From: Streptomyces sp. NA02950
Lineage (GTDB): Bacteria > Actinomycetota > Actinomycetes > Streptomycetales > Streptomycetaceae
DNA length: 64,000 bases
Direction: 5' to 3'
NCBI RefSeq assembly: GCF_013364155.1
Contig: NZ_CP054916.1
Coordinates: 1,673,001 to 1,737,000 of the forward strand
Below are positions 1 through 8,467 of the stretch, one piece after another; positions within the stretch are counted from its first letter, which is position 1, and every line of letters begins with the position of its first letter. The notes under the pieces are model-generated. The model had not been told where the DNA came from. It made no database searches and saw only the letters and a program-made list of their open reading frames with translations. The translations under genes were made by a program, and so were the position numbers.

Positions 1-86
1 CCTGTCTCATCGACTTCGGCGTCGACGAGGAGCTGGTCGTGCGCAGCCTCAGCCAGCTGGACGAACTGAGGAGGCGTTACGCATGA
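1..86 (+). CDS. C-terminus of a luciferase-like flavin monooxygenase (partial)
   Basis: An open frame enters from the left edge (first full codon at base 3) and stops at the TGA that overlaps the next ATG. The 27 visible residues include CLIDFGVD and end SLSQLDELRRRYA. This matches what I recall of the C-termini of MupA/Atu3671-type FMN-dependent luciferase-like monooxygenases, which occur as stand-alone proteins or as modules of NRPS/PKS lines. The ATGA overlap with the condensation-domain gene indicates translational coupling. A flavin reductase encoded three genes downstream could supply its reduced flavin. Family assignment from so short a piece is tentative. Confidence 0.6.
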   Translation, partial: CLIDFGVDEELVVRSLSQLDELRRRYA

Positions 87-1429
87 CAGGCTCGTCCGTA
101 CCGGCGGAGCTGGCCGCCCGGCTGGCGGCCCTCACCCCGGAGCAGCGCGCCCGGCTGCGGGACCGGGTGCGCCAGGAGCGGCGCCCCCGGCAGCGGGTGC
201 TGACACCCGGCCAGCGCAGGCTGTGGGAGGCCCATCACACCACCGGCGGCCGCCCGGTGGACGTGGTCTGCCAGGCCGTCCGGCTGACCGGGGCGCGGGT
301 CGACCTGGATCTGCTGGCGGAGCGGATCGAGGGGTTCGTCCGGCGCCACGAGGCGCTGCGCACCACCTTCGAGGAGACCGCCGACGGTGTCCGGCCGGTG
401 GTGCACGCGGAGTTGCCGCCCCGGCTGCTGCGCACCTCGTGCCCGGACGCGGAGGAGGCGTACGCGCTCGCCCGCGAGCTGGCGCACGAGGCGTTCGATC
501 TGGCGGCCGGTCCACTGCTGCGGGTGGTGCTGGCCGAGGGCCCCTCCGGCGACGAGGCGTGGCTGCTGGTGGTCGTCCACAATCTGGTCTTCGACGCCTG
601 GTCGTTCGAACTGCTGCTGGACGAGCTCGGCCGCGCGCCGGGGACGGCGGAGCCCGAGGCGGTGCCGTTCAGCCGGTTCGCGGAGGAGCAGGCCGCGTGG
701 TCGGCGAGCGAGGCCGGACGTGCGGCGGCGGCGTACTGGGCGGCCGAGGTCGCGGATCCGCCCGCGCCGCTGCCCACCGACCGGCCGCGCGGCGGGGCGA
801 CCCGGCGCGACGGCGGACGGGTGGAGTTCAGCCTGCCCGCCGCGGTGGCCAAGGGGATCACGGCAGCAGCCCAGCAGGAGGCCGCCACCGCCTACGCGGG
901 CTGGCTGGCCGTGGCGTGGGCCGCGTTCGAGGAGTTCGGCGGCTCGTCCGACGTGCTGCTCGGCACCTTCACCGCGGGCCGGGACCGGCCGGGCGCCGAG
1001 GCGACCGTGGGCTATCTGCTCAATGTGCTGCCGGTGCGGCTGCGCGACCCGGGCGACGGCGGCCCCGCCGCGCGGATCCGGGCCGCCCGCGCGGTCTCCC
1101 GGGCCGGGCTGCGGCACGCCGTCTGCCCGGGCGAGCTGATCGACGCCCCGCGCCGGGTGCCGGGCACCCATCCGCTGCTGGACGCGGTGTTCGTCTTCGA
1201 CAACCTCGGCGAGGGCACCCGTACCGTGCAGGGGGCCGAGGTCACCACGGCCGACCTGGACAAGGGCGTGGCCCGCTACGACCTGACGCTCGCGGTCCAC
1301 CCGGGTGCGGACGGGGTGTCCGGCTGGCTGGAGTACGACACCGGGCTGTACGACGAGGCCACGGCGCGCGGGCTGGCCGAGCGGTTCGTCGCCGCGGCCG
1401 AGCGGATGTCCCGGGAGGCCGCGCGGTGA
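83..1429 (+). CDS. Stand-alone NRPS condensation-domain protein with degenerate active site
   Basis: A 448-residue protein that is one condensation domain with no adenylation or carrier domain. A short helical lead-in (residues 6-35) is followed by the C1-type region LTPGQRRLWEA, the 'RRHEALRTTF' motif near 88-96 and a C5-like segment ending VGYLLNVLPVRLR. The catalytic HHxxxDG motif reads HNLVFDA at 166-172: the first His and the Asp are kept, but the second, normally catalytic His is Asn and the Gly is Ala. It may therefore be a structural or atypical acyl-transfer domain rather than a peptide-bond former. It is coupled on both sides through ATGA and GTGA overlaps. Confidence 0.85.
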   Translation: MTGSSVPAELAARLAALTPEQRARLRDRVRQERRPRQRVLTPGQRRLWEAHHTTGGRPVDVVCQAVRLTGARVDLDLLAERIEGFVRRHEALRTTFEETADGVRPVVHAELPPRLLRTSCPDAEEAYALARELAHEAFDLAAGPLLRVVLAEGPSGDEAWLLVVVHNLVFDAWSFELLLDELGRAPGTAEPEAVPFSRFAEEQAAWSASEAGRAAAAYWAAEVADPPAPLPTDRPRGGATRRDGGRVEFSLPAAVAKGITAAAQQEAATAYAGWLAVAWAAFEEFGGSSDVLLGTFTAGRDRPGAEATVGYLLNVLPVRLRDPGDGGPAARIRAARAVSRAGLRHAVCPGELIDAPRRVPGTHPLLDAVFVFDNLGEGTRTVQGAEVTTADLDKGVARYDLTLAVHPGADGVSGWLEYDTGLYDEATARGLAERFVAAAERMSREAAR

Positions 1430-2415
1430 TCACACCACGGCTCTGCGGTCCCGCCTACGAACTGGGCGAGTACGCCGATCCCGTGAGCGAACTGCCGGAG
1501 CTCCGGGCGGCGCCGCGGATCGCGGCCGATCTGACCTCGCCCGCCGCGGGGTTCGTCAGCTACCGCTGGTCCGAGGCGCCGGTGGCCGAGCTGATGACCG
1601 CCGCGGTCCAGCGCACCCTGGCGGCGTCCGGGGTGCCGGGCGGCGACATCGACATGGTGCTGCTGGCCACCGACTCGCTGCCCGGGGGACGCGCCGCGCA
1701 CCGGGACGTCGCCGAACTCCTCCAGGAGACCGGAATGTCCCGGGCCACGGTGTCCACGCTCGGTCTGATGGACTGCGCCACGGCGATGGCCGCGGTGGGC
1801 ACGGCGGCCTCTCTCGTCCGGGACGGCACCGCGCGTCAGGTCATGGTGGTCAGCGGGGATCTGGCCGAGCTGTCCACCGGCGGGCAGCGGGTGGTGGCGG
1901 GCGGCGCGGCGATCGCCAGCGACGGGGCGGCCTCCGCCCTGGTGTCGGCGGACGCGCCGGGTCGTCCGGTGCTGGCCATGGCCCACCACGCCGACCCGGA
2001 GCAGGAGTGGGGCGGCGGCCCGCCCCAGCGGCAGCTGGCGGCCCGGATCCAGGCCTATCGCGAGCTGTTCGGCCGGCTGGCGGCGCGCCATCCGGTGGAT
2101 CCGGCCGGATCCCTGGTGCTGCCGAGCCACTTCGCCCGTCATGTGATGCGGATGTATCTCGCGGACGTCGGGTTCCCGGCGGACCGGATCGTGCTGGAGG
2201 GGGTGGGGCGGCTGGCGCACTGCCAGGGCAGCGATCCGCTGATCACCCTCGCCGATCTGCCGGCCGAGCCAAAGCCCTCCGGAACGGGGCAGGCGGCCGC
2301 GGGGCGGGCGGTGGATCCGGAGCGGCTGGTGCTGCTGGGAGCCGGGATCTCCCATGTGGCGGCGGTGCTGCTGGACGCCCGTCCGCTCCCCCGGCTCGAG
2401 GGGGGATCGTCCTGA
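1426..2415 (+). CDS. Beta-ketoacyl-ACP synthase III-like (thiolase-fold) protein
   Basis: 329 residues, starting at a GTG that overlaps the preceding stop. It has the length and layout of FabH/KAS III: the nucleophile Cys117 lies in GLMDCATAM, and a C-terminal 'GAGISHVAAVLL' ends the second thiolase half. The usual FabH His and Asn positions are not clean: LPSHFARHV replaces the PHQAN-type motif, and GSDPLITLADL stands where GNTSAAS is expected. This suggests a pathway-specific acyltransferase or condensing enzyme, as in CerJ-type enzymes, rather than fatty-acid initiation. It belongs to the same coupled operon as the condensation-domain protein. Confidence 0.75.
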   Translation: MITPRLCGPAYELGEYADPVSELPELRAAPRIAADLTSPAAGFVSYRWSEAPVAELMTAAVQRTLAASGVPGGDIDMVLLATDSLPGGRAAHRDVAELLQETGMSRATVSTLGLMDCATAMAAVGTAASLVRDGTARQVMVVSGDLAELSTGGQRVVAGGAAIASDGAASALVSADAPGRPVLAMAHHADPEQEWGGGPPQRQLAARIQAYRELFGRLAARHPVDPAGSLVLPSHFARHVMRMYLADVGFPADRIVLEGVGRLAHCQGSDPLITLADLPAEPKPSGTGQAAAGRAVDPERLVLLGAGISHVAAVLLDARPLPRLEGGSS

Positions 2416-2441
2416 CCGGCCGCACCACGGACGCCCGCCAG

Positions 2442-2969
2442 GTGACCCCCGCGGATCTGCGGACCGTGGCCCGGCGGCTGCCGACGGGGGTCACCGTGGT
2501 CACCGGCGGACGGGGCGGGGAGACCCACGGGATGACGGTGAACTCCTTCACCACGCTCTCGCTGACACCGCCCCTGGTGTCCTTCTCGGTGCGGCACACC
2601 GCCCGGATCAGAGGGCTGATCGAGAGCACCGGCGGTTTCACGGTCAATGTGCTGGCCGCCGAACAGGCCGGTCTGGCCGGCTGGTTCGCCGACCGCAACC
2701 GGCCCACGGGGGCGGACAGTTTCCTCGCCGTCGAGACGGCCGGGGCCCCGGCGGCGGGCGGGGTGCGGATCGCGGGCGCGGTCGGGCACTTCGTCTGCCG
2801 TACGGTCCGGCTGGTCGAGGCGGGCGACCATGTGATCGTCATCGGGTCGGTGGAGGAGTGCGAGGCCCCGTCCTCGGCGGAGCCGCTGCTCTTCGTGGAC
2901 GGGGAGTTCCGCTCCCTCCCCGGGCGCCCGGCCGGGGGGACGTCCCCGGGGCCGGGCGCGGCGGGCTGA
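2442..2969 (+). CDS. Flavin reductase family protein
   Basis: A 175-residue flavin reductase-like (FMN-binding split-barrel) domain. It has the family start RRLPTGVTVVTG, the FMN-contact segment GMTVNSFTTLSLTPPLVSFS and the C-terminal LLFVDGEFRSL. Such proteins reduce FMN or FAD with NAD(P)H for a two-component monooxygenase. The luciferase-like enzyme at the left edge is the obvious partner. I chose the GTG at 2442. A CTG at 2412 would overlap the previous stop, sits about 6 nt after a run of Gs, and would add 10 residues; coupling elsewhere in this operon makes that start possible. The C-terminal 15 residues are Pro/Gly-rich. Confidence 0.85.
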   Translation: MTPADLRTVARRLPTGVTVVTGGRGGETHGMTVNSFTTLSLTPPLVSFSVRHTARIRGLIESTGGFTVNVLAAEQAGLAGWFADRNRPTGADSFLAVETAGAPAAGGVRIAGAVGHFVCRTVRLVEAGDHVIVIGSVEECEAPSSAEPLLFVDGEFRSLPGRPAGGTSPGPGAAG

Positions 2970-2982
2970 GCCGGGCCGGCGC

Positions 2983-4062
2983 TCAGCGGATCGCGTACCC
3001 GTACGGCTCGGGCGCGTGCACCCGGGCGCCGAGCTCCCGTGCCGCGTGGCGGGCGAAGGAGGGATTGCGCAGCAGTTCGCGGCCGATCAGCACGGCGTCC
3101 GCCTCACCGTTGGCGACGATCTTCTCGGCCTGTCCGGTCTCGGTGATCAGTCCGACGGCGCCGACCGGCAGCCCGGTTTCCCGGCGCACCCGGGCGGCGA
3201 ACGGCACCTGGTAGCCGGGCTCGACGGGGATGCGCACCCCGGCCGCGTTGCCGCCGGAGGAGACGTCCAGCAGATCCACGCCGTGCTCCTTGAGCAGCGC
3301 GGCCAGCGTGACGGTGTCGTCCGGCGTCCAGCCGTCGCGCTCCAGCCAGTCGGTGGCCGAGACACGGAAGAACAGCGGAAGCTCCTCCGGCCAGACCGCG
3401 CGGACCGCGTCGACGACCTCGAGGGCGAAGCGGACGCGGTTCTCCAGGGAACCGCCGTAGCGGTCGGTGCGGTGGTTGCTGTGCGGGGAGAGGAACTCGC
3501 CGATCAGATAGCCGTGGGCGCCGTGGATCTCGGCGACCTCGAACCCGGCGGCGAGGGCGCGCCGGGCGGCGGCCGCGAACTGCTCGACGACCTCGCCGAT
3601 TCGCTCCTCGGTGAGCTCGTCGGGCACCGGGTAGGGATCGTCGAAGGCGATCGGGCTCGGGCCCAGCGGCTGCCAGCCCCGCTCCTCCGGGCCGAGCGGC
3701 GCACCGCCCCGCCAGGGGGCGTCGGTGCTCGCCTTGCGCCCGGCGTGGGCGAGCTGGATGCCCGGGACGGTGCCGTGCCGCTTGAGGAAGCCGGTGATCC
3801 GGCGGAACGCCTCGACCTGGCGGTCGTTCCAGATGCCGAGGTCGGCGGGGCTGATCCGGCCCTCGGGCGAGACCGCGGTGGCCTCGACCAGGATCAGGCC
3901 GGTGCCGCCGGTGGCGCGGGCGCCGTAGTGCGCGAAGTGCCAGTCGTTCGGGACTCCGGCGCCCTCGCCGCTCTCCGCGCTGTACTGGCACATCGGCGCC
4001 ATCCAGACGCGGTTGGGGATGGTCAGCGACCGTAGGGTGACGGGCTCGAAGAGGGCACTCAT
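2983..4062 (-). CDS. NADH:flavin oxidoreductase, Old Yellow Enzyme family (YqjM-like)
   Basis: A 359-residue TIM-barrel FMN enzyme that reduces activated C=C bonds with NAD(P)H. Diagnostic segments are the N-terminal FEPVTLRSLTIPNRVWMAPM followed by CQYSAE (the YqjM-type Cys near residue 26). Further motifs are the HAGRK-type strand, EIHGAHGYLIGEFLSPHSN with RYGGS, and the phosphate-binding GAVGLIT and AVLIGRELLRNP near the C-terminus. The ATG at 4062 is preceded by GGAGACG; upstream in-frame codons lie inside the operator region and are not needed. It stands alone, convergent with the flavin reductase gene. It is probably repressed through the palindromes just upstream. Confidence 0.92.
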   Translation of the reverse strand: MSALFEPVTLRSLTIPNRVWMAPMCQYSAESGEGAGVPNDWHFAHYGARATGGTGLILVEATAVSPEGRISPADLGIWNDRQVEAFRRITGFLKRHGTVPGIQLAHAGRKASTDAPWRGGAPLGPEERGWQPLGPSPIAFDDPYPVPDELTEERIGEVVEQFAAAARRALAAGFEVAEIHGAHGYLIGEFLSPHSNHRTDRYGGSLENRVRFALEVVDAVRAVWPEELPLFFRVSATDWLERDGWTPDDTVTLAALLKEHGVDLLDVSSGGNAAGVRIPVEPGYQVPFAARVRRETGLPVGAVGLITETGQAEKIVANGEADAVLIGRELLRNPSFARHAARELGARVHAPEPYGYAIR

Positions 4063-4107
4063 GAACGTCTCCAATCGACTTCGCGCGACCGGGCCGGACC
4101 GCGCTAG

Positions 4108-4157
4108 TACGATACGCATCGTATTACGATGACCGCCAAATTACGAAGCTCTTCGTA
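4108..4157. promoter_or_regulatory. Two operator-like palindromes upstream of the Old Yellow Enzyme gene
   Basis: TACGAT-ACGC-ATCGTA (4108-4123) and TACGAA-GCTC-TTCGTA (4142-4157) are perfect 6+6 bp inverted repeats with 4-nt centres and the same TACGAN4 outline. Their centres are 34 bp apart. A third half-site pair (CGTACAA at 4154 and 4171) continues the pattern. They lie 46-95 bp before the oxidoreductase start, where a TetR- or MarR-type repressor would act. No regulator gene is adjacent. Confidence 0.6.
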
Positions 4158-4296
4158 CAACGATCTCTCTCGTACAAGGCCTCTCGCGCCACGGCGTCCG
4201 GCGCCCGCCGCCGGTGATTCACTGCTTCCTCCGGGGCGCCGATGTCGGTGGCGGGGTGCAGACTCTGTGATGACGGACACATCCACCTCGTCCCAC

Positions 4297-4328
4297 CGTC
4301 CGCACGTCCGCACGTCCGCACGTCCGCG
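4297..4328. repeat. Four tandem copies of an octamer
   Basis: CGTCCGCA is repeated three times plus a fourth copy with one mismatch (CGTCCGCG), immediately before the ribosome-binding region of the BNR-repeat gene. No coding role is apparent. Confidence 0.8.
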
Positions 4329-4347
4329 CTTCAAGGAGTGAGCCGTC

Positions 4348-5442
4348 ATGGACGACGTCCTGCTCGCCATCGGCACCCGTAAGGGCCTCTTCCTCGCCCG
4401 CCGGACCGGATCCCCCGGCGGGGACTGGGAGTTCACCGGCCCGCACTTCCCGATGCAGGCGGTGTACTCCGTCGGCGTCGACACCCGCCGTGGCCGCCCC
4501 CGGCTGCTGGCCGGTGCCGACAGCTCCCACTGGGGCCCCTCGGTCTTCCGCTCCGACGACCTCGGGCAGAGCTGGCACGAGTCCGCCCGGCCCGCGGTGC
4601 GGTTCCCCGAGGGGACCGACACCTCGCTGGAGCGGGTGTGGCAGCTGCATCCGGCGGGCCCCGCGGCACCGGAGGTGGTGTGGGCGGGCACCGAGCCGGG
4701 TGCGCTGTTCCGCTCCGGGGACGGCGGGGAGAGCTTCGACTTCGTCCGCGCGCTGTGGGACCACCCACAGCGGCCGCGGTGGGGCGCGGGGTTCGGCGGC
4801 CAGGCGGTGCACACCGTGGTCACCCACCCGCGGAACGCGGACGCGGTCGTGGTCGCGGTCTCCTCGGGCGGGGTGTACCGCACCGCGGACGGCGGGGCGA
4901 GCTGGGAGCCGTCCAACCACGGCCTCAAGGCGGAGTTCCTGCCCGATCCGTATCCGGATTTCGGTCAGTGCGTGCACAAGATCGCCCAGGACGCGGTCGA
5001 TCCGGACCGGCTCTACCTCCAGAACCACGGCGGGGTGTACCGCAGCGACGACGGCGGGGCGCACTGGACCGAGATCACCAAGGGCCTCCCGGCCGACTTC
5101 GGCTTCGCGATCGCCACCCATCCGCGGCGCGGCGGGGTCGCCTACGTCTTCCCGGTGATCGACGGCGGGGACCGCTATCCGCCCGACTACCGCTGCCGGG
5201 TCTACCGCACCGACGACGCGGGCGCGTCCTGGACCGAGCGGTCCGCCGGACTGCCCGGCGAGCACCACTACGGAGTGGTGCTGCGGGACGCGCTGCGCAC
5301 CGATGACGCCGACCCGGCCGGGGTCTACTTCGGCAACCGCAACGGCGAGGTGTACGCCAGCGCCGACGAGGGCGAGAGCTGGCGGCAGATCGCCCGGCAC
5401 CTGCCGGATGTGCTGTGCGTCCGGGCCGCCGTCATCGGCTGA
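4348..5442 (+). CDS. BNR/Asp-box repeat beta-propeller protein (sialidase/sortilin-like fold)
   Basis: 364 residues with at least five Asp-box (SxDxGxxW) repeats: FRSDDLGQSW, YRTADGGASW, YRSDDGGAHW, YRTDDAGASW and YASADEGESW, plus FRSGDGGESF. These mark the turns of a multi-bladed beta-propeller. It has no signal peptide or membrane segment, and the catalytic residues of true sialidases are not evident, so no reaction is assigned. Similar cytoplasmic propellers in actinomycetes are commonly annotated exo-alpha-sialidase or 'glycosyl hydrolase' without proof. The ATG is preceded by AAGGAG. Confidence 0.85.
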   Translation: MDDVLLAIGTRKGLFLARRTGSPGGDWEFTGPHFPMQAVYSVGVDTRRGRPRLLAGADSSHWGPSVFRSDDLGQSWHESARPAVRFPEGTDTSLERVWQLHPAGPAAPEVVWAGTEPGALFRSGDGGESFDFVRALWDHPQRPRWGAGFGGQAVHTVVTHPRNADAVVVAVSSGGVYRTADGGASWEPSNHGLKAEFLPDPYPDFGQCVHKIAQDAVDPDRLYLQNHGGVYRSDDGGAHWTEITKGLPADFGFAIATHPRRGGVAYVFPVIDGGDRYPPDYRCRVYRTDDAGASWTERSAGLPGEHHYGVVLRDALRTDDADPAGVYFGNRNGEVYASADEGESWRQIARHLPDVLCVRAAVIG

Positions 5443-5521
5443 GCGGACGGGTGACGCGCGCGGCCGGAAGTGATCCACCGGGCGGCACACGGTCACCGGC
5501 TGAGCCACTAGAGTGACGCGG

Positions 5522-6199
5522 GTGGCAGCGCGACCCTTGAACGAAATTGTCGAACCGGGCTGGGCCAAGGCACTTGAGCCCGTCGAAGAGCGCATCGCGG
5601 CGATGGGCGACTTCCTGCGGGCCGAGATCGCGGCGGGCCGTACCTACCTCCCCGCGGGAGCCAACGTCCTGCGCGCCTTCCAGCAGCCCTTCGACGAGGT
5701 GAAGGTGCTGATCGTGGGGCAGGACCCGTATCCGACCCCCGGTCACGCGGTGGGGCTCAGCTTCTCCGTGGCGCCGGAGGTCCGGCCGCTGCCCGGCAGT
5801 CTGGAGAACATCTTCCGGGAGCTGCACACCGACCTCGGGCTGCCGCGTCCGGCCAGCGGCGATCTGACGCCCTGGACCGGGCAGGGCGTGCTGCTGCTCA
5901 ACAAGGCGCTCACCACGGCGCCCCGCCGCCCCGCCGCCCACCGCGGCAAGGGCTGGGAGGAGGTCACCGAGCAGGCCATCCGGGCCCTCGCCACGCGCGG
6001 CCGCCCCCTGGTGTCCATCCTGTGGGGCCGGGACGCCCGCGCGGTGCGCCCGCTGCTGGGCAGCCTTCCGGCGGTCGAGTCCGCCCACCCCTCCCCCATG
6101 TCGGCCGACCGCGGCTTCTTCGGATCGCGGCCGTTCAGCCGCGCCAACGACCTCCTGGTACAGCAGGGAGCGCAACCCGTGGACTGGCGCCTTCCCTGA
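5522..6199 (+). CDS. ung: Uracil-DNA glycosylase (family 1)
   Basis: 225 residues. It removes uracil from DNA as the first step of base-excision repair. Motif A reads [19 protein letters not shown] (catalytic Asp68), with LLLNKAL near 124-130 and the leucine-loop region [17 protein letters not shown] from His189. The usual GQDPYH has Pro instead of His, a variant I recall from one of the two Streptomyces Ung paralogues. I favour the GTG at 5522: a TAGAGT box (5509-5514) ends 7 nt before it, as in leaderless transcripts. A GTG at 5513 would add three residues. Confidence 0.93.
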   Translation: MAARPLNEIVEPGWAKALEPVEERIAAMGDFLRAEIAAGRTYLPAGANVLRAFQQPFDEVKVLIVGQDPYPTPGHAVGLSFSVAPEVRPLPGSLENIFRELHTDLGLPRPASGDLTPWTGQGVLLLNKALTTAPRRPAAHRGKGWEEVTEQAIRALATRGRPLVSILWGRDARAVRPLLGSLPAVESAHPSPMSADRGFFGSRPFSRANDLLVQQGAQPVDWRLP

Positions 6200-6238
6200 C
6201 GGCTTCGGCCCCGGTGGCCGACAGGTAGTCTGCCCGCC

Positions 6239-7060
6239 ATGACGACACATCCGAACACCCCTGCGGGCTGGTACGCCGACCCGCAGGGCACGCCGAACCA
6301 GCTGCGCTGGTGGGACGGCGCGCAGTGGACCGAGCACACCCACCCCGGCCAGCCGGGCCAGGTCCCGCCGCAGCAGGCGGCCCAGCCCCACCCCAACCCG
6401 GCCAAGGTCCAGCACCAGGTGCAGCACCAGGCGCATGTCGCCCCGGCCGCGGGTGGCGGCGGCACGCTGTTCTCCGAGCCGGTGCTCGTGGTCAACCAGA
6501 AGGCCAAGCTGATCGAGCTCACCAACGAGTACAGCGTGTTCGACCAGCACGGCCGCACCATCGGCTCGGTGGTGCAGGTCGGCCAGAGCACGCTGAAGAA
6601 GGTCGCGCGGTTCGTCTCCAGCCTCGACCAGTTCATGACCCACAAACTGGAGATCCGGGACGCCAACGGGCAGCCGCATCTGGTGCTCACCCGCCCCGCG
6701 AAGTTCATCAAGTCCAAGGTCCTGGTGACGCGCCCGGACGGACAGCCGGTCGGCGAGATCGTCCAGCAGAACGCCATCGGCAAGATCAACTTTGGTATCC
6801 ACGTCAACGGCCAGCAGATCGGCGCCATCAAGGCGGAGAACTGGCGGGCCTGGAACTTCGCCATCGTCGACCACACGGACTCCGAGATCGCCAGGATCAC
6901 CAAGACCTGGGAGGGCCTGGCGAAGACCATGTTCACCACGGCGGACAACTATGTCCTCCAGATCCACCGCCAGCTGCCCGACCCGCTGCTGAGCCTGGTG
7001 GTGGCCACCGCGCTGACCGTGGACACCGCGCTCAAGCAGGACGCCCGAGGGTTCGGCTGA
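6239..7060 (+). CDS. DUF2510 plus LURP-one/phospholipid-scramblase-like protein
   Basis: 273 residues in two parts. Residues 9-37 form a DUF2510 box (AGWYADP ... LRWWDGAQWTEH), a short Trp-rich module often at the N-terminus of actinobacterial membrane-associated proteins. A Gln/His/Pro-rich linker follows, with QHQVQHQAH near 58-66. Residues from about 77 form a scramblase/LURP-one-related beta-barrel (LVVNQKAKLIEL, 'EYSVFDQHGRTIGSV', 'HVNGQQIGAIKAENW'). The C-terminal helix LLSLVVATALTVDTALKQ resembles the buried helix of this fold. The role is unknown; lipid or membrane interaction is inferred from the family. Confidence 0.85.
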   Translation: MTTHPNTPAGWYADPQGTPNQLRWWDGAQWTEHTHPGQPGQVPPQQAAQPHPNPAKVQHQVQHQAHVAPAAGGGGTLFSEPVLVVNQKAKLIELTNEYSVFDQHGRTIGSVVQVGQSTLKKVARFVSSLDQFMTHKLEIRDANGQPHLVLTRPAKFIKSKVLVTRPDGQPVGEIVQQNAIGKINFGIHVNGQQIGAIKAENWRAWNFAIVDHTDSEIARITKTWEGLAKTMFTTADNYVLQIHRQLPDPLLSLVVATALTVDTALKQDARGFG

Positions 7061-7064
7061 GCCG

Positions 7065-8075
7065 GTGGCCGGCGCGTATGTCCTCGGCATCGACTCCGGG
7101 GGGTCGGGCGTACGGGTGGGTGTGGCGCGCGCCCAGGTGTCCGGTGGCTCCGCGGAGAAGCCGCTGACCTGGTCCTCGCCCACTCCGGCCGCCGTGGGTG
7201 AACGCGGGATCGACGCGGCCGGACTGCTGTCCCGGGTCCTCCCCGCCGCCCGGGAGCTGCTGCGCGAGGCCGGGGTACGGCGGGTGGCCGCCGTCTGCGT
7301 CGGCGCGGCGGGCATGGCCTCGCTCGGTGACGATCTGCGCGCCACCCTGCCGAGTGCGCTCGCCGACGCGTTCGGCACCCCCCAACTGGCCCTGGCGGCC
7401 GACGCGGTGACCGCGTACGCCGGGGCGCTCGGCCAGCGGCCCGGTGCGGTGGTCGCCGCGGGCACCGGCATGATCGCGCTCGGCGCGCTGCCGGAGAACC
7501 GGGGCGCGGACGGGCACCCCGGCGGCTGGCGGCGGGCGGACGGCTGGGGCCATCTGCTGGGCGACTGCGGCGGCGGGGCGTGGATCGGCCGCGCGGGCCT
7601 GGAGGCGGCGATGCGCGCGTACGACGGCCGCGAGGGCGGCTCACGGCCGCTGCTGGACCGGGCGGAGGCGGTGTTCGGACCCGCGGGGGAGCTGCCGGGG
7701 CAGCTGTATCCGCGCCCGGACCGACCCGCCGTCCTGGCCTCCTTCGCGCCCGAGGTCGGCCGCCTGGCCGGGGCGGATCCGGTCGCGGACACCATCCTGC
7801 GGGACGCCGCACGCCATGTCGCACAGGCGGCTGAGGCGGTCTGCCCGCGCGTGGAGTCCAGCGAGGTGGCTTTCACCGGCGGGCTGTTCCGCATGGGCGC
7901 CCCGCTACTGACGCCGCTGCACGCGGAGTTGACGGCGCGGCTGCCGGAGGTCCGGGTGACGGAAGCGGCCGGGGATCCGCTGGACGGCGCGCTGTGCGTG
8001 GCGGCGGCGCTGGCGGCGGACGACCTGCGGCTGCCACGGGACGCGGCCCTGCTGAACGTCATCGACCTGGGCTGA
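7065..8075 (+). CDS. BadF/BadG/BcrA/BcrD-type ATPase, N-acetylglucosamine kinase-like
   Basis: 336 residues of the ASKHA (actin/sugar kinase) fold. The phosphate-1 loop YVLGIDSGGSGVRVGVA opens the protein. AAGTGMIALG and WGHLLGDCGGGAWIGRAG form the phosphate-2/sugar-binding segments, and VAFTGGLFRMGAPLL is the adenosine loop. This subgroup includes eukaryotic-type GlcNAc kinases, so an amino-sugar kinase is the best guess; the substrate cannot be read from the sequence. The GTG start lies 4 nt after the stop of the scramblase-like gene, so the two are probably cotranscribed. Confidence 0.85.
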   Translation: MAGAYVLGIDSGGSGVRVGVARAQVSGGSAEKPLTWSSPTPAAVGERGIDAAGLLSRVLPAARELLREAGVRRVAAVCVGAAGMASLGDDLRATLPSALADAFGTPQLALAADAVTAYAGALGQRPGAVVAAGTGMIALGALPENRGADGHPGGWRRADGWGHLLGDCGGGAWIGRAGLEAAMRAYDGREGGSRPLLDRAEAVFGPAGELPGQLYPRPDRPAVLASFAPEVGRLAGADPVADTILRDAARHVAQAAEAVCPRVESSEVAFTGGLFRMGAPLLTPLHAELTARLPEVRVTEAAGDPLDGALCVAAALAADDLRLPRDAALLNVIDLG

Positions 8076-8110
8076 GCGGCCTCGCCGGAGTCCGGTGCGG
8101 TTCGGTTGCG

Positions 8111-8210
8111 CCCCGAAGGGGCGCGGGGCTGGTCGATGTGCGGCTCCGCCGCGTGGGCGCGACCAGCCACGACGCGGCCGCGGACGAACGACCGCACCTC
8201 GCGGTACCCG
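8111..8210. repeat. Dispersed intergenic repeat (copy 1)
   Basis: About 100 bp beginning with the CCCCGAAGGGG hairpin and containing 'cgatgtgcggctccgccgcg' and 'cgaacgaccgcacctcgcgg'. A clearly related copy lies at 48475-48572, about 40 kb away. Both are non-coding and sit next to gene ends, like REP-type elements. The remainder of the 392-bp gap up to 8467 shows only the leaderless promoter box of the next gene. Confidence 0.75.
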
Positions 8211-8453
8211 CACCAACGCCTCGGCGCGTGGCCCGTTATGCCCGCCCCGGCACCTCGCGATCACCGAACCTCTGTGCCCGGCCCCACCGATCCGTCCGGC
8301 CTCCGGGTGCTTGGATCCGTATTCCGGACACAGGGGTGGTTCTCCGTACATCCCTGACCGCTCAGCGCACAGCAATGAACAGCGCGGCTCGGCAAAAGGG
8401 GACAGATTACGCCCTGTCACACCCCTCCCGAACAGCCGAGCCCATGAAGCGAC

Positions 8454-8459
8454 TAACAT
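8454..8459 (+). promoter_or_regulatory. Probable -10 box, leaderless transcript
   Basis: TAACAT ends 8 nt before the ATG of the CbiX-like gene. The ATG has no Shine-Dalgarno sequence, so transcription probably begins at or next to the start codon. No good -35 element is visible. Confidence 0.5.
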
Positions 8460-8467
8460 GCGGCGCC

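Noticed and set aside
5432..8197. A 921-codon open frame on the minus strand
   Set aside because: It is antisense to three well-supported genes (ung, scramblase-like, BadF kinase), is Ser/Arg/Pro-rich throughout and matches nothing. It is a product of high GC.
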